A stretch of 52,985 nucleotides of DNA from Pigoraptor chileana (Eukaryota; Opisthokonta; Filasterea), in assembly GCA_943704495.1 (NCBI GenBank), contig CALSCR010003051.1, positions 1-52,985 on the forward strand, given 5' to 3'. A program made the position numbers and the translations under genes. The notes beneath the pieces are model-generated. The model had not been told where the DNA came from. It worked only from the letters and a program-made list of their open reading frames with translations, and searched no databases. Below, piece by piece: positions 14,501-26,200 of the stretch (the first letter of the stretch is position 1; every line of letters begins with the position of its first letter).

Positions 14501-14756
14501 ATCGGACGCCGTCGATGCATTTGAGCTGACTGCCATGTCGACCGGGAAACTGCACCCACATGGAAAGGTGTCGACAATATCCGGAGCTATGTTCATTGAG
14601 GAGACGCAAGACGCTGTTGTTGCTGCGGAGAGAGGGAGGGACGCTGGCCAGATGCACGCACCCATGCAAGATGCAGTCACTGCCGTCACTCCTGCATCGC
14701 TGGGCGGTGTGCAGGATGGAGACGCAGTCCACCAAATCGATGTGGATGTCGAATAG
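6701..14756 (+). CDS. ANF-receptor / EGF-like / polytopic membrane protein
   Basis: Predicted surface receptor of 1,221 aa. Sixteen exons join in phase: 6701-6962, 7383-7489, 7728-7790, 7986-8065, 8468-8944, 9171-9329, 9642-9717, 9936-10122, 10344-10608, 10916-11037, 11218-11271, 11661-12364, 12615-12995, 13421-13488, 13758-13845, 14184-14756. Seen: signal peptide (1-30); a periplasmic-binding-like ligand domain ('LPNHDLRLVINDTQC', 'GIIGAGCSAVS', 'WRRVAIVHSEDDFGFG') to about residue 440; an EGF-like module C460-C487; about nine hydrophobic segments between 645 and 979; a 240-residue tail. The ectodomain resembles GABA-B and other class C receptors, but the membrane part does not look like a 7TM bundle; it recalls the large EGF-repeat membrane proteins of other protists. 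Intron 11 uses a GC donor. Ligand and signalling output are unknown. Confidence 0.85.
11466..11559 (+). mobile_element. tRNA-Ser-like SINE-type repeat, copy A, with (CT)n head
   Basis: Lies inside the GC-AG intron of the receptor gene. A pure (CT)n tract (11466-11504) leads into the core 11506-11559 with 'GTGGAGTCCATGGGCAC' and 'CACTGACTTGAATCCTAC'. It is in the same orientation as the host gene and shares most of its core with the copies at 5258, 39590 and 48476. Confidence 0.65.
12440..12466. repeat. Poly-G tract in receptor intron 12
   Basis: A run of G interrupted once by A, directly after a TG stretch, on the sense strand of the receptor. It could form a G-quadruplex in the pre-mRNA. 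Its exact length is uncertain because such runs are error-prone in sequencing. Confidence 0.9.
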
Positions 14757-15692
14757 GCGTGCCTTCCCGCTCAGTGGGCGCCTTTGTTGCCGTGTCAGAT
14801 ATGCACACTGCACACACACATACACTTTTGTGCACTGCTCACGAACGCGTGGGCACCTGCGAGTGTGCCACATGCTACATGGACACGCACACTTCCTTCC
14901 TTCTTATGTATTAATGTATGGGTCACAGAGCCACAGGCACATTATTCTCGACGCGTACGCAACACAACTCATCTTGTCTCTTGTGTTGCTGTGATTGTTC
15001 ATCGACAGCTTCAATAGCAATTCTCTTGTGTGTGTCTCTCTCTCGCGCTTCAGTCCCCCTCCACCACCACTGTTGGTTAAGTTTCGTCGACATTGTGTGT
15101 GTGATTCAGTTGTCGTTGCGATTGTCGCACCAGTCTCTGTGCTGGAGTGATAACGCTGTCCTGCGCAGTGTCCGTCAGTTTTCTGAGCACCGCCGACTGC
15201 CAACACATGCGCGAATACACAACAGCACACAAAGCGCATGTGCGTAAGTGCTGTCCGACTAGCACACTCAGTGAGGAATTAAAAGCAGCCAATTGTTAAC
15301 TCAGTGATTTGTGGTATTGCTCTTCCTCAGCAGAAAACGTCTGCAGTAAGAACTGTCAAAGTGACTTCATGCAACTATGTACAAGCGACATGGCGTTTTA
15401 CTGAGTCACTGTACCAGAATGTGCCGTTCTCTGAGCTGAGAGAGTGGGCGGGCGGTTACCCCAGAGCCCACCGGGACTGGAGAAGGAAAAGGCATCAGCT
15501 GACGTCACTGACAAAGGTGACGGACAGTCCGCAGTGACGGCTCGCGCCTGAATGTTTGTCGCCTGACTGAATTTTCGGTCTGTGAATCCCACATGATTCA
15601 GAGAAAAGCGATCCCTACTTCAGCGAGCGAATCGCGGAGACAGAAGAGAACACACCGGCGAAGAACACTGAGTGAGTGCAGTTGGACAGAAG
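14757..15692. other. Intergenic: receptor 3' flank and promoter of the fusion gene
   Basis: No convincing coding frame. Contains the 3' flank of the receptor gene, a CT-rich stretch near 15030, a CCAAT-like 'AGCCAAT' near 15287 and a perfect CRE palindrome at 15500-15507, about 190 bp before the fusion gene's ATG. Confidence 0.55.
15500..15507. promoter_or_regulatory. CRE palindrome TGACGTCA upstream of the fusion gene
   Basis: A perfect eight-base CREB/ATF consensus 186 bp before the ATG at 15693. Position and palindromy suggest a bZIP site; use is not shown. Confidence 0.4.
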
Positions 15693-18600
15693 ATGGCGCC
15701 CATATTTTTCTTTGGGCTGAGCGGTGCGGGCAAGAGCACGCTCATGCAGTCCCTGTGTGCTCTCCATCCCCACCTCTTCTCCATGCCGTCTCGATTGACA
15801 ACACGACCCCCAAAAACTGGCGATGTCCCCGGGGAACTGGAGCATGTGTCACGTGAGGAGCTGCTTGCGATGGATGCGCGTGGTGAACTTCTCTTTGTGA
15901 TGCGGCAGAGTGAAGCCGTCGACAGCCCGCTGTCGGCGTACAGATCGAGCGACCTGTCTGCATCAGGCTGCAGCGGCATCCCTCTTCTTTTTTGCTCCAT
16001 ATTCAATGCATCCGACGCACAACGCGTTCCTGGCGCACTCGTTGTCCATGTGCGTGGCGATTGGCACGCGGGCCTGTCCCTGCGCGGGGGGAGCGAGCGT
16101 GATGCGAGGACGGCGCTGAATGAGTCAGTTGAGAAGCACTTCCGACAACTCGATGCCATTGCGGACGTTTCGTTTACAAACACGTTTTCTGAAGCAACGA
16201 CAGATGCGCAGGGACTGTTTGTCATGCTTGTACATGCTCGTGCCGAGAGCACTCAATCAATTGCATCCACGCGTGCGCATGTGCGCACAGAGTCCATGGA
16301 TATTGTTACGGCTGATCGGCATCCGCCCTGGCCACATGTGCAGCACGACGCTGCATCCATCTCTCTTGAGTGTGTGACGCTCGGCGATGTCGGGCCTTTT
16401 ATTATTTCGGGCAATGTCCGGCGGCTGTCTGCGCGACAACTGGGTGTTGATTCGCCGTGCAAACTGGCGGTGCGTCCGGGAGTGGGGCATTGGGGAGACG
16501 TCGTCGTCGTCGACGTCCTGCCCACCGGATGCAACGACAGCGTGAGTGTGCGCGACGCCGATGGAACCTTCCGTGTCGGTGTGCCAGGACGCGCCCTCCG
16601 AGTGGTCGCGCTGTTGGGAAACAGGGAGAGCTCAACGCACGTGAACGGGGGCGTTCCTCCCGGCGGTATTCATGTCGGCCCCTCAAATACGCCCGACAGC
16701 CAATTAAACGCCGGTGTCCAGGTAACCGCAAGCGGGGAGACTGCGTCTGGTGGTACCCATGGAGCTGACGCCGCGTGGCTTGCGGGGGAGAGCGGGCTTG
16801 TGGGCGTGCTGTGGGAGCAACCGACGATGGCAAACACCCTCGCCGAGCACTCTGTCGCGTGTCGCACTGTCGGCATCGTGTGCTTTCCAAAGGGTCACGT
16901 GCGCGAGGGCACGCCCGTGCGCGCCGACGATGTCGCCCTCAGAGTGACGACCGGTGCAGTGTTGTCGACGCCCATTGTTGTGGTTGCGGGAACAAGCGCG
17001 GAGGCTGGCAAGACGACTATGTGTGAGAAGCTCATACGGGGGCTGACGGAGGTGCGCCGGGGTGTGCATTGCATGAGGGCACAGTGGGACAGAGAAGCGT
17101 GTGTGTGTGTGTGTGTTTGTGCGCGTTGGTGCTAAATTCAGTGACAGGCATTGCTCACTTTGCACATGTTTGTTTCTCTCGCTTTAATCGTTAACTGAGC
17201 TGTGCGTGACAGCGCGAGTCCTTGTGGCAACAGCTGCAGTGCATGTCATTCACAGGCGGTAACCATGACACTGCAAAAAAAACCGCCCATTTATTGTGCC
17301 CTCCATAGAGACACGGACTGCGTGTCGCCGGCATCAAAGCTACAGGTACTGGGGGCACGCAGGACTCGCGCCGCCACCGGCACGCAGGGGCAGTCGTCTC
17401 GTTTGACCAAGTCGATTCTGGACTGCCCTCCACATACGTGCCCGAGAATGACTTTGCAGAGCGGGCCATGACTCCTTATCTAGCCGCGCAGGATGAATGT
17501 GTCGATGTTATTGTCGTTGAGCTTGGTGGCGATATCATGTGGGCGAACAATGCGACGCTCCTGAAGATACCTGCATTTGTGGGCTGCGTTGTGCGCGCCT
17601 TTGTCATTGCAAACGACCCGATGGCGGCCATTGGAGCCCGCGTGTGGCTTGCTGCAGAAGCACCCCTCCTGTCGTCCACTGCGGTCTCTCTCGTGGCGAG
17701 TCCCTTCCGCAATTTGGCGGGAATGCAGCAGCGGGCAGATGCACTCGGATTCCCCCCGTTTGTGGATCCAAACGACGCCGCTTCACTGTGCGCCGCAGCT
17801 GTCGATGCGATGGGTAAATTTGCCGCCAATTTTAAACTGCGTTCGGGTCACAACACTGTGTCTGTCCAGCGCAATGCGATCGACGCCGGTCTTATCACGT
17901 GCACTCCCGCACCGCCGCCGCCCACAGTGGAAGTCACCAGCAGCGGCGTTGATGCGAGTGCGGGGCAGGCTGTGATACTCGAGGATTACTGGCGGCAAAA
18001 TGGCGGAATGCGTGCAGCCTGTCTCATTCCTGGCCATTCCCGCATGTCGTTTGAGCTTGGTACAAATGCAACCGCAATCGACAGAGTGACTGACGTGGAT
18101 GTGGACTTTGAATCACTACTGCGCGCTGCCCACGCACGTGCGGGGAATGTGGTCATCGCCGACAGCAAACATGAGCTTGTGTTTGGTGTCGGTGCGCGCC
18201 AATTGCTCCACGCGTCACTCTACGCATTGCGCTGCATTGAAGGCACGACCCTGCGGCTGACGTCAGTGGAACCGTACTATCCATTGTTGGCGCGAATGGG
18301 CCACGTCGCACCCGATACGGCAGTGTGGGCCGGCGTTGACTGCAAATGGACGGGTGGCATGGCTCGCTCTCCGTCCGCTGGAGTGGAAATCGCCGACGGC
18401 CCTCTTGTCGATATTGTCGTCCTGCCGTCCAATCCAACCGGCGCGATCCGCGAGGCACTGCCGCACGCAACGCACGCAATCCACGACCTCTCTTACGCGT
18501 GGCCGCACCTGATGTCATCTTCATCTTCACTGAGTCCAGACAGCGGACAACCGGCACCGTCCTTCCCTCGGTGCGATTCAATTATGCTCTTTTCCCTCTC

Positions 18601-19093
18601 CAAGCTCAGCGGCCATGCTGGCACGCGCCTCGGCTGGGCTTGGGTTCGGAATCGGGACGTTGCCAGGCGCATGCGCGAGTATGTGCGGCACATGACCATC
18701 GGCGTATCTGGCGATGCCATGGAGCGCGCCAGAACAGTTCTCCGGAGAATGTTTTCCGACGCCAAGACAGGGTGCGAATTTTACGACGGAATGGTCCAGC
18801 ACGTCCGTCGCACGCTATCCACTCGCTGGAGCGCCGTGCGGCTGATTGTGGAGAGGTCGGGAGGCCGGCTGTTGCTCCATGGTGACGAGACGCCGACGGG
18901 ATGGTGTTATGCCCTCTTTCGCGACGGCGCCGATGGGTCGCTTTGGTCGCACCTGAGCGATGCCGGAGTGCGTGCGACGGCGGGAGACCAGCTCGGGATG
19001 CCGGGGCTTATCCGGGTGAACATGATGGTGTCGGATGACACGTTTAAGGTGCTAACGTGCCAACTTGTTGCATTTGCGACGGCCGGTCTTTAA
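15693..19093 (+). CDS. Fusion: PhnN/guanylate-kinase-like + DUF1611/MobB-like P-loop + alliinase/TAA1-type aminotransferase
   Basis: Two exons (15693-17051, 17309-19093; phase 0), 1,047 aa. Residues 1-190 resemble ribose-bisphosphate/guanylate kinases (P-loop G8-T16, 'LTTRPPKTGD'). Residues 430-640 form a second P-loop domain of MobB/dethiobiotin-synthetase or DUF1611 type ('AGTSAEAGKTT' 432-442, 'KATGTGG', 'VDSGLPSTYVPE', 'VVELGGD'). Residues 650-1047 match PLP enzymes of the alliinase C-terminal/tryptophan aminotransferase family: 'IHDLSYAWPHL', then 'LFSLSKLSGHAGTRLGWAW' with the expected Schiff-base lysine at K885. Known family chemistry is transamination or C-S lysis of an amino acid with nucleotide-dependent partners; the joint reaction is unknown. 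No signal peptide, so probably cytosolic. One intron against 15 in the gene before it hints at bacterial ancestry or later fusion. The ATG at 15693 is the first in frame at the domain start. Confidence 0.85.
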
Positions 19094-19447
19094 ATTGGCA
19101 ATACATCAGGACATCCCGTTTGAGACGCCGACACACGCGTTATGCAATATGCACACTCACAAGTAATGCACACATTATATAAGACACTCACACATATGCA
19201 CACACCATGCACACACCATGCACACACACACACATGCATAATAATGGGGATGGATGCAACAATACGTACAGTTTGTCTTTCTCCCGATTAATGGAACAGA
19301 TCAAATGGCTCTTAACTTATGCGAGCTGCATTACCAGAAACAAGCCTAACAAAGACAGGATATGCAACATGTGAGGAGGGGCGATTGAATACACTATTAC
19401 ACTGGTACATCGTTAAAAATAATAATCATTTTAGATCACTGATGTTT
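19094..19447. other. Convergent 3' flanks of fusion gene and MED31
   Basis: About 350 bp with CA/ATGCACAC simple repeats near 19195-19235 and nothing else recognised. Both neighbouring transcripts should end here. Confidence 0.6.
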
Positions 19448-19468
19448 CTATGGTTGTTGCTTTTGCAG

Positions 19469-19500
<32 letters not shown>

Positions 19501-20559
19501 GCGCACGCTCCATTGCCGCCGCCGCCCTGTTCTTGGCATAGAAGCGCCAGTGGTTGTATTGCTGGTGTGCAATAACTTCAACCTTAGCCTTGTTCGCCAT
19601 CTCCCCACGAAATCGCTCGTTCTGAAGAAGCTCAAGAAAGTATAGACACTGCGGATATCTGTGTTTTTCGCGTCGGTTTCACAATAAACACATAATACAA
19701 ACATATTAGAGTGGCGCGCTAAAGAGTATAGATCCGGTCGGCGGAACCGACTAGATGTAAGTGTACGACTGTACGACTATTGTTGCCAAACGCACGCCAC
19801 AACGCCACACCCCATTGTTATCAAGATCATCCCAGCTTTTGGATGGCACATGCATGTGCGTAGTTCTCACACTACGACTCAATGAAGACATCGGCAGTGT
19901 TGTCCTCTTGAGATGATGATGCCATGCCATGAAATACAACCCACACAGCCAATAGCTCACACAAAAGCCTGCACGTTTCACCCCAAATCACTTACTTGAT
20001 AAACTTGGCATATTCAGGCGACTTCCAATATAGCAAATAGCGGAGGTAATTTACAAACGATTCATCCTGGAAATATTGTTGTTGACCGAGGACTTGAAGT
20101 GCAATCAACAAACAACGCCAGATGGAAAACATTTAAGCTTTGGTCAATGAGAGTATTCGCAACAAAGCACCCACACCATCATCACTCCGAGAGATGCAGG
20201 ACTCAAATCAGTGTCTTTGGGACAAACTTTACAAACGCAAAAACAATAACAATGTAATTCCACATCATGAAATAAAAACAGGCGCACATAGCACATCCAC
20301 GCACACAGCATGCTGTTTCTACAGCGATATACACATACTTGCAGTCTTAATAGTTCCACAAGATACAATAATGCGCGCTAATTAGCGAAAGATGCGTGAC
20401 AAAAACAAAGCAAATGGCCAAGCGGAACTCACAGTGCAGGTAATGTGGATTTGCTAAGCACTGAATAAACTCAAGCTCGACCTGGAAGCGCCGCCGCTCT
20501 TCCTCATTTGCATCTACAGCACCCTCGACAGCAGGCCCGTCAACATCCATCGCCGCCAT
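19448..20559 (-). CDS. MED31: MED31, Mediator middle-module subunit
   Basis: Small conserved subunit (Soh1) of Mediator, the nuclear complex linking activators to RNA polymerase II. Three exons, 20559-20433, 20092-19996 and 19658-19448, join in phase to 144 aa. The family core is intact: 'RRRFQVELEFIQCLANPHYL', 'YFQDESFVNYLRYLLYWKSP', 'YAKFIKYPQC', ending in 'QQYNHWRFYAKNRAA'. After the core comes a poly-Gln stretch (coded by CAA at about 19461-19500) and a short end. ATG at 20559 gives 'MAAMDVDG' before the core; an in-frame extension upstream has no conservation. Divergent from TSR2, whose start is 524 bp away. Confidence 0.96.
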
Positions 20560-21082
20560 GATTCCAATACCGAAACACGGGCGGCTTGATGCCCACTCAA
20601 TCGCGATTTTTATCGTCGCCTGTTGAATCGTCGTTGAATAGTAGATAAGCACTTGTTCATCAGTCAAAACATGGCAATGAAAGAATAGCGCCCTGGTGTC
20701 GCAATCACAAGAGGAATCATCTGCCTCCCTAAAATGTTAATGCATTCAAATAGTAGTTGTGCTTGCGTGCGCTTTGTTTAAACGGCGACGAGATGTGAAT
20801 GGCGCCGAGAGGCCGACGTACATCTTGAAATGATGCCATCTAAGCCACATGACGTGTCAATATGCCAAACATTCTATTTATGGATAAGTGTGCCAAATAT
20901 GTCTACATAAGGCAGGTTTGCTCGGCACGTGCACGAGAGCACTTTGTCCTCAGACGCGCCAGCGTGCACATGCTTGCAATCTTATTAAACTTAATGCCAT
21001 TTCGCAGAAGTAGTGTTGCAACTCCTTGGCAGCAGAGTATCGCAACCACCACGTCCTTCTTCCGTTGTTGACAATTGAAGGT
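20560..21082. promoter_or_regulatory. Shared divergent promoter region MED31/TSR2
   Basis: 523 bp between the two ATGs, transcribed outward both ways. I see no TATA box with good spacing; small open frames here lack protein signal. Confidence 0.45.
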
Positions 21083-22481
21083 ATGGCGGCGCCTGTCTTT
21101 CAGGAGGGCGAGGCCCTTAATCTCTTCCACACGGCCGTTGGGAGTGTGCTGCAGCGGTGGACGGCCCTGGGGCTCGCTGTCGACCACGGATGGGGTGGCC
21201 CAGAAAGTGCAGACAAGGCCGAGTGGCTCCATGACGAGCTTGTCACTCTCTTCACAAACGACAGTGGGTTGTCCTGAATGTATTAAGTTTTTCTCATCTG
21301 CACAGATGTCTCTCTGTAGCGCGCTGCATTGGTGTAGGACTGCCATGTCACGCGTGACGTAGGTGGCTGATCTTGAATTGTACCTGTACCTTACAATTGT
21401 GCGTTTTTTGGTTTTTTTCCGTTTGTCGAATTCATTCTGAAGAGAAGCAATTGTTTGAGGACGACGTCGTGTTTTTCTTGGAGGAGATCATGCAAGAGGA
21501 ATTCGAGACCCTGCCGGAGGATGGGAGTGCTGATGAGGTGCGGATGCACAGTTCACCAACGAGTTATCTCCAAACTCTATCTTGCAAATATTGCAGATAA
21601 ATAGCAATGCTGCATACCATAACTTCGATACCCGGCATGATTCTTACACTCTTGCGCGCCCTAAACGCACGCAAACACGCACGCACGCCCCTACCCCTCG
21701 CACGAACACTCAACATTACAAGGTCGCACGTGTTGTGATGCATCTCGCGCGGGACATCGCTGCGGGAAATGTTCAAAAAGTCAACGATTTCATCGCCAAG
21801 AGTGCGGCCAAGGTGAAAACGGGCGCACGCACGTCAGTCAAAGCCCCTGGTGCGGAGGATAGTGACGACGACGACAGCGACGGACAAGAAGATGGGTCGA
21901 GCCACACACAGCCGGTAAGCGCCACGCTTCGCATTGTCCTCAGCGAGAGATACGAATAGGGGTGTTACATTTCTGCGGACCATGCAAGTGGAGCGTGATT
22001 AATAATTGCTGCTGATGTGTGTGTGTGTACGTGTGTGTTGCCACACTTGTCGCGTTATTGATTCATAGGCGGGTGGACCTATGGAGACCAGCGAAGCGGA
22101 TGGACCGACGCCAATGGATGTGGAAACTCCCAATGTGAGTGCACCGTCACAGCGGCACGTGTATTGACCTGGGAGGCTTTTGTGGCCATCGGGCGTGCGC
22201 TTATTTTAGTTGAGTTCGCTGTGAGATCATTTGCCACGTGAACTGTGTACTCGGTGCGCTTGCGGTCATAGTAACACAATGGGGGATTTAACCGCCTGCA
22301 TTTTAAGCATAACTCATGCATGTATTACATATATTATACACACTATCCCGCTCACTGTGAACACACACACACACACACGCACACTCATGTACACACACAT
22401 TTACTGCAGGCGCCCTCTGGACCCGACGCCGATGGATGGGAAGTTGTCGCTGGCAAGAAGTCGGGCGGCCGACGACGGTAA
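21083..22481 (+). CDS. TSR2: TSR2, pre-rRNA processing protein / eS26 escort
   Basis: TSR2 chaperones ribosomal protein eS26 (RPS26) to the pre-40S particle and is needed for 20S pre-rRNA cleavage. Five exons, 21083-21263, 21443-21537, 21723-21914, 22069-22134 and 22410-22481, join in phase to 201 aa. Seen: the WGG-type N-terminal domain ('AVDHGWGGPESADKAEWL'), 'EDDVVFFLEEIMQEEF', 'LPEDGSADE', then an acidic Ser/Asp stretch and the typical C-terminus 'DGWEVVAGKKSGGRRR'. The exon 1 donor (ACA/GTGGGT) is weak but is the only one that keeps frame before a stop. Intron 4 has a CA tract before its acceptor. Confidence 0.93.
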
Positions 22482-23244
22482 TGACTTGAACACCAACTTG
22501 TTTGTGTCGATTTCGTCTCACTGTCTTCAGTTGCGTGCGTGCGTTGTGGATGTCATATTTTACAAATTAAGGCCTGTTTATTACGTGCACTGTGGAATTG
22601 GGGGATGCGCTTCCTCTCCCTACTGCAGTCAGAGTTAGACTGAGGCTTGAGCACTGTCCACACACACTTACACTCATATATAGCAAGCAGTGCAATGCGA
22701 ATAGGGGAGCTCGTAGGTTTTGTATTGCGGTTAGGCAGTAGGACAGTAATGTAAGGAAAGTTTTCTTTAAGTGGAGTCTACTGGTTCAAGTTGAAATAGT
22801 AGTGGTTGAATGGTGTGCCCATTGTGTCTGCTACGATCCGCCAGTCACGGCCGTCACGACCGAGTGCTTTAACACAACAAAACAATGGGATCTCGCCACC
22901 AAGTGGCTATTATAATATCAGCAAGCGTGGGTGACGCCAACTGAATGAACTGGCACACGACCGATTCGAAATGGAAGGCCAAATTACAGTATTGCAGCAG
23001 AGACTATGAAGGTCAGGTCTCGCACCCCCACGCGCGTTAGCCGAGCAACATAGCAGAGATACACTAATCGCGAAACTGAATTCACATCGAACTAAGTTTG
23101 ACTGTCAGCGCTGCCACGAAAACAAGCTTGAGAGAAAATTCATTCAAAATACCAGACATCCGGCGCTCGGCTGCGGCATCGACACTGGTGACGGCAGTCA
23201 AGCCCGACGCCTGTTTGTTACAGTTATGATTAAATTGTCAGGAA
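22482..23244. other. Convergent 3' flanks of TSR2 and the E2 gene
   Basis: About 760 bp without recognisable coding sequence, RNA gene or repeat. Both genes end into it. Confidence 0.6.
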
Positions 23245-26200
23245 TCACGCCGGAATCACTGTACTGCGCGGATCGCCAAGTTTCCCCAGCAAGCTCTCGA
23301 GCTCTCCAACGGCCTTCTCAAGCTCCTGCCTATGATTGCCCTTGCCGCCGGCAACAGACTGCTCCACAGCAGCGGCATCCGCAAGCCACTCGCGGCACTG
23401 TGCGAGAACAGCCTCCTATAATGTAAAACATTAGCACGCGCCGGCAGCAGGATGAGTCAGACATATTGTCATGCAGCTATCTGAGTAAGCCTACAGTACG
23501 GTGGGCCGTGCATTTATTACTCCGGCTTTAGTCGGAAAGAATCAGGCCAGTCAAGAGTAAGGGTAAAGTGATAGTGAATGAACTTGCCTTTCTCAGGAAA
23601 AAATGTGACTTCACTGCCGCGTCAAAACACGGTGGGGGGGACTGCAGAATGCCAAGCATTGCCAGCTGAACGGTGCGCACCTGCATGCCAGAATTAAATT
23701 ATTGACACCATTAATGGCATTGACCAGCATGGATAAGATTGCGCACATTTAATTGAATTAACCTTGAGTGATGTCACCATGGTCATGTCGATGGATAGAA
23801 TGATCTGCCATGATACTAAAGAGATGCCACATCAGGTAAAGTAACAACGACATGTCGTGCATAGAACAGTATTTGATTTTAATTGTCTAAATGCTTCATG
23901 GGATCGTAAGTTGTAACAACGCCTCCAACACAGCATCCGGAACCGGGGGTGTGAGTCAACCGTGTTCACTGGCTGTCACAACCCATTTGATAGTGCAACG
24001 ACCGTGACAGTGAGAGCATTAAGTAAAAGAAACAACCAACCCGCAAGTTCTGGTTATATATGCTGCTGTTCTTGTCTCCCTCCGGTGTGCCAAGATACTT
24101 TTCGTAACCTGCCCGGCCGCGGCGTGCACGGTAATGAATGATGTCATGGTGACGATGCAAGATATAATAACAGTGAGACAATATTATAAGTGCTCGCGTC
24201 AACTGAAGGTATCAAGACATATCATCATGATGAACAAATGGAGTCAGACACATCGGATTAGATCCATCGGCGATCAACCTGAGCAACTCACCGGGTTCGT
24301 TAAACCATGGCGACGGAACAAATATCAGCGACTGGATCGACACGAGCACTTGAAGCAGCGTCGACGTTTCCGCTGCCCACTTTTCACCTGGCTGGCCTTC
24401 CCATGTGTTCAACAGCGACAGACACACTTTCCCGTTTCTGCACTCCGACCCGTTGTTGCAAATAGATATGATGTCCAGAGAAGTTAAAAATCGAACCGAC
24501 TGATTGAGACTATAATATCAGTGACATGACTGCGGCAGGGCCTGTTTTTTGGATTCAGTGACTGACAGGTTATTGACAATTACTGACACATGACTCACAG
24601 CCCCACAGACTGCACGCTCAAATCAGCAGGATCGTGATGGTCTGCGGCAGTCGCTCAACTGCATAATAGATGACTGAATTAACGGATGTCTGTGACGCCA
24701 ATGATACAACACAAACTTACGCATATAAGTTCGGGTTAAAGCGGACGGATCCTCCCCCGGTCGTTTGCAATTGTACTTGCGGCGGCACCGTCGGATAGTC
24801 TTTGGGAAAGTAAACGTCAAAAAGAAAGCATCCGCCGCTGTATGGAGTGCCTTCAGGCCCGATGATGAGTGCCTGTCATCCGTAGGGGCATCAATCATAA
24901 CGAGTCGAAATGTTAACGCCAATTTCAACCGAAACGGTCACACATTTCAGATTTAAAGATCAGATGTACACACACTTGACAGTGATATCAAGCTTATACA
25001 CATCTGCCAATGATGCAGTACAAAAGTGAACTTTTACAATATCCAATGTTGATTTAAAGCGTACAAACAGAAGCAATTCTAATAAAACCCTGGCCTCCCC
25101 AGGCCGCAGCTGCACAGACTAGCTGTAAGCAGGGTCAAGTGAACGCATACTGTGTGCAATTCTAATCCCATCGCAACGTACTGTAGTTGCTGCATGTGAA
25201 ACAGTGGCAAAATAATCGGTAGCTGGCAAATGAATACGCACCTGTAGAAGGTCCATTTTGGTCTCATCCGTCCGCACAAGGATCGCAGACGTCGCTTCAA
25301 GGGGCAAAGAAGTGGATAGCGTGTCGAGCTCCTGTGCAATTCGCAGAATGCGACGACGAGCACTGAATGCTTCCTTTGGCTTGTTATTGGGGTTCACCGC
25401 AGCTGACGGACTGTTCGCAGCATTGCCACCGCTAGGACTGCCACCCTGTGCCTTCAGCCCGTGATGGGTCGCCGTGGGATTTGTGGACGCTGCCCCGGCG
25501 CCGGCCTGTGTGTCGGTAGACGGCGGCGGAAGGACCAGTTTTGAAAACTGGTGCCGGTGAGAACCGACAAGCGGAATTGATCCCGTCTGAAACAGAAGCG
25601 ACGACATTGTGTGGATATAGTCGCGAGCAGTCGGCAGCTTGACAGCCGTGAGATCGCAACACACATGCATTTCAGTTGGTGCCTCGCTGGCACGGTGTGT
25701 GGCGACATTGCCACTCAGCAAAGCAGAGGACGTATACCGCAACACCGCAATTGCGACTTTTTCATCAAGAGCAACGAGAGCGCGTGCGAAAGTCTCTTCG
25801 TTATCTGCAGTTGGTGCCAGACAGGAATCACAGCCGAGGTCATCCGATGTCGTGAGTAAAACACAAAGCAAAATTACTTCCAAAGTGAATGTCACCGCAT
25901 CTACATGACAGGCTCGACAGTGTAACACATAAAACCAGCGCACAAAGAAATAGTCCCCACTTCTCCAATCCACAAACACCATTCGTTGCTTGCCCCATTA
26001 ATCGAATAATCAAAAAGTCTTCCTGTCAAGCCGCGTGCTCTCATTCGGCGCACTTGCTTACCTTGGACGCACGATGCCCCCCCATCATCCGTAACCACAG
26101 TCTGCGGTACAATCTGCGGCTGATCTTCTTGCGCCGGCGCTGCAACCGCAATCCGTTTGATGAGCTGTCGCGCCAACGCACCGTGTGTGTGCACGAGCGA

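Noticed and set aside
6701-14756. GABA-B receptor / class C GPCR
   Set aside because: The ligand domain fits, but the membrane region has too many segments and no class C GPCR motifs.
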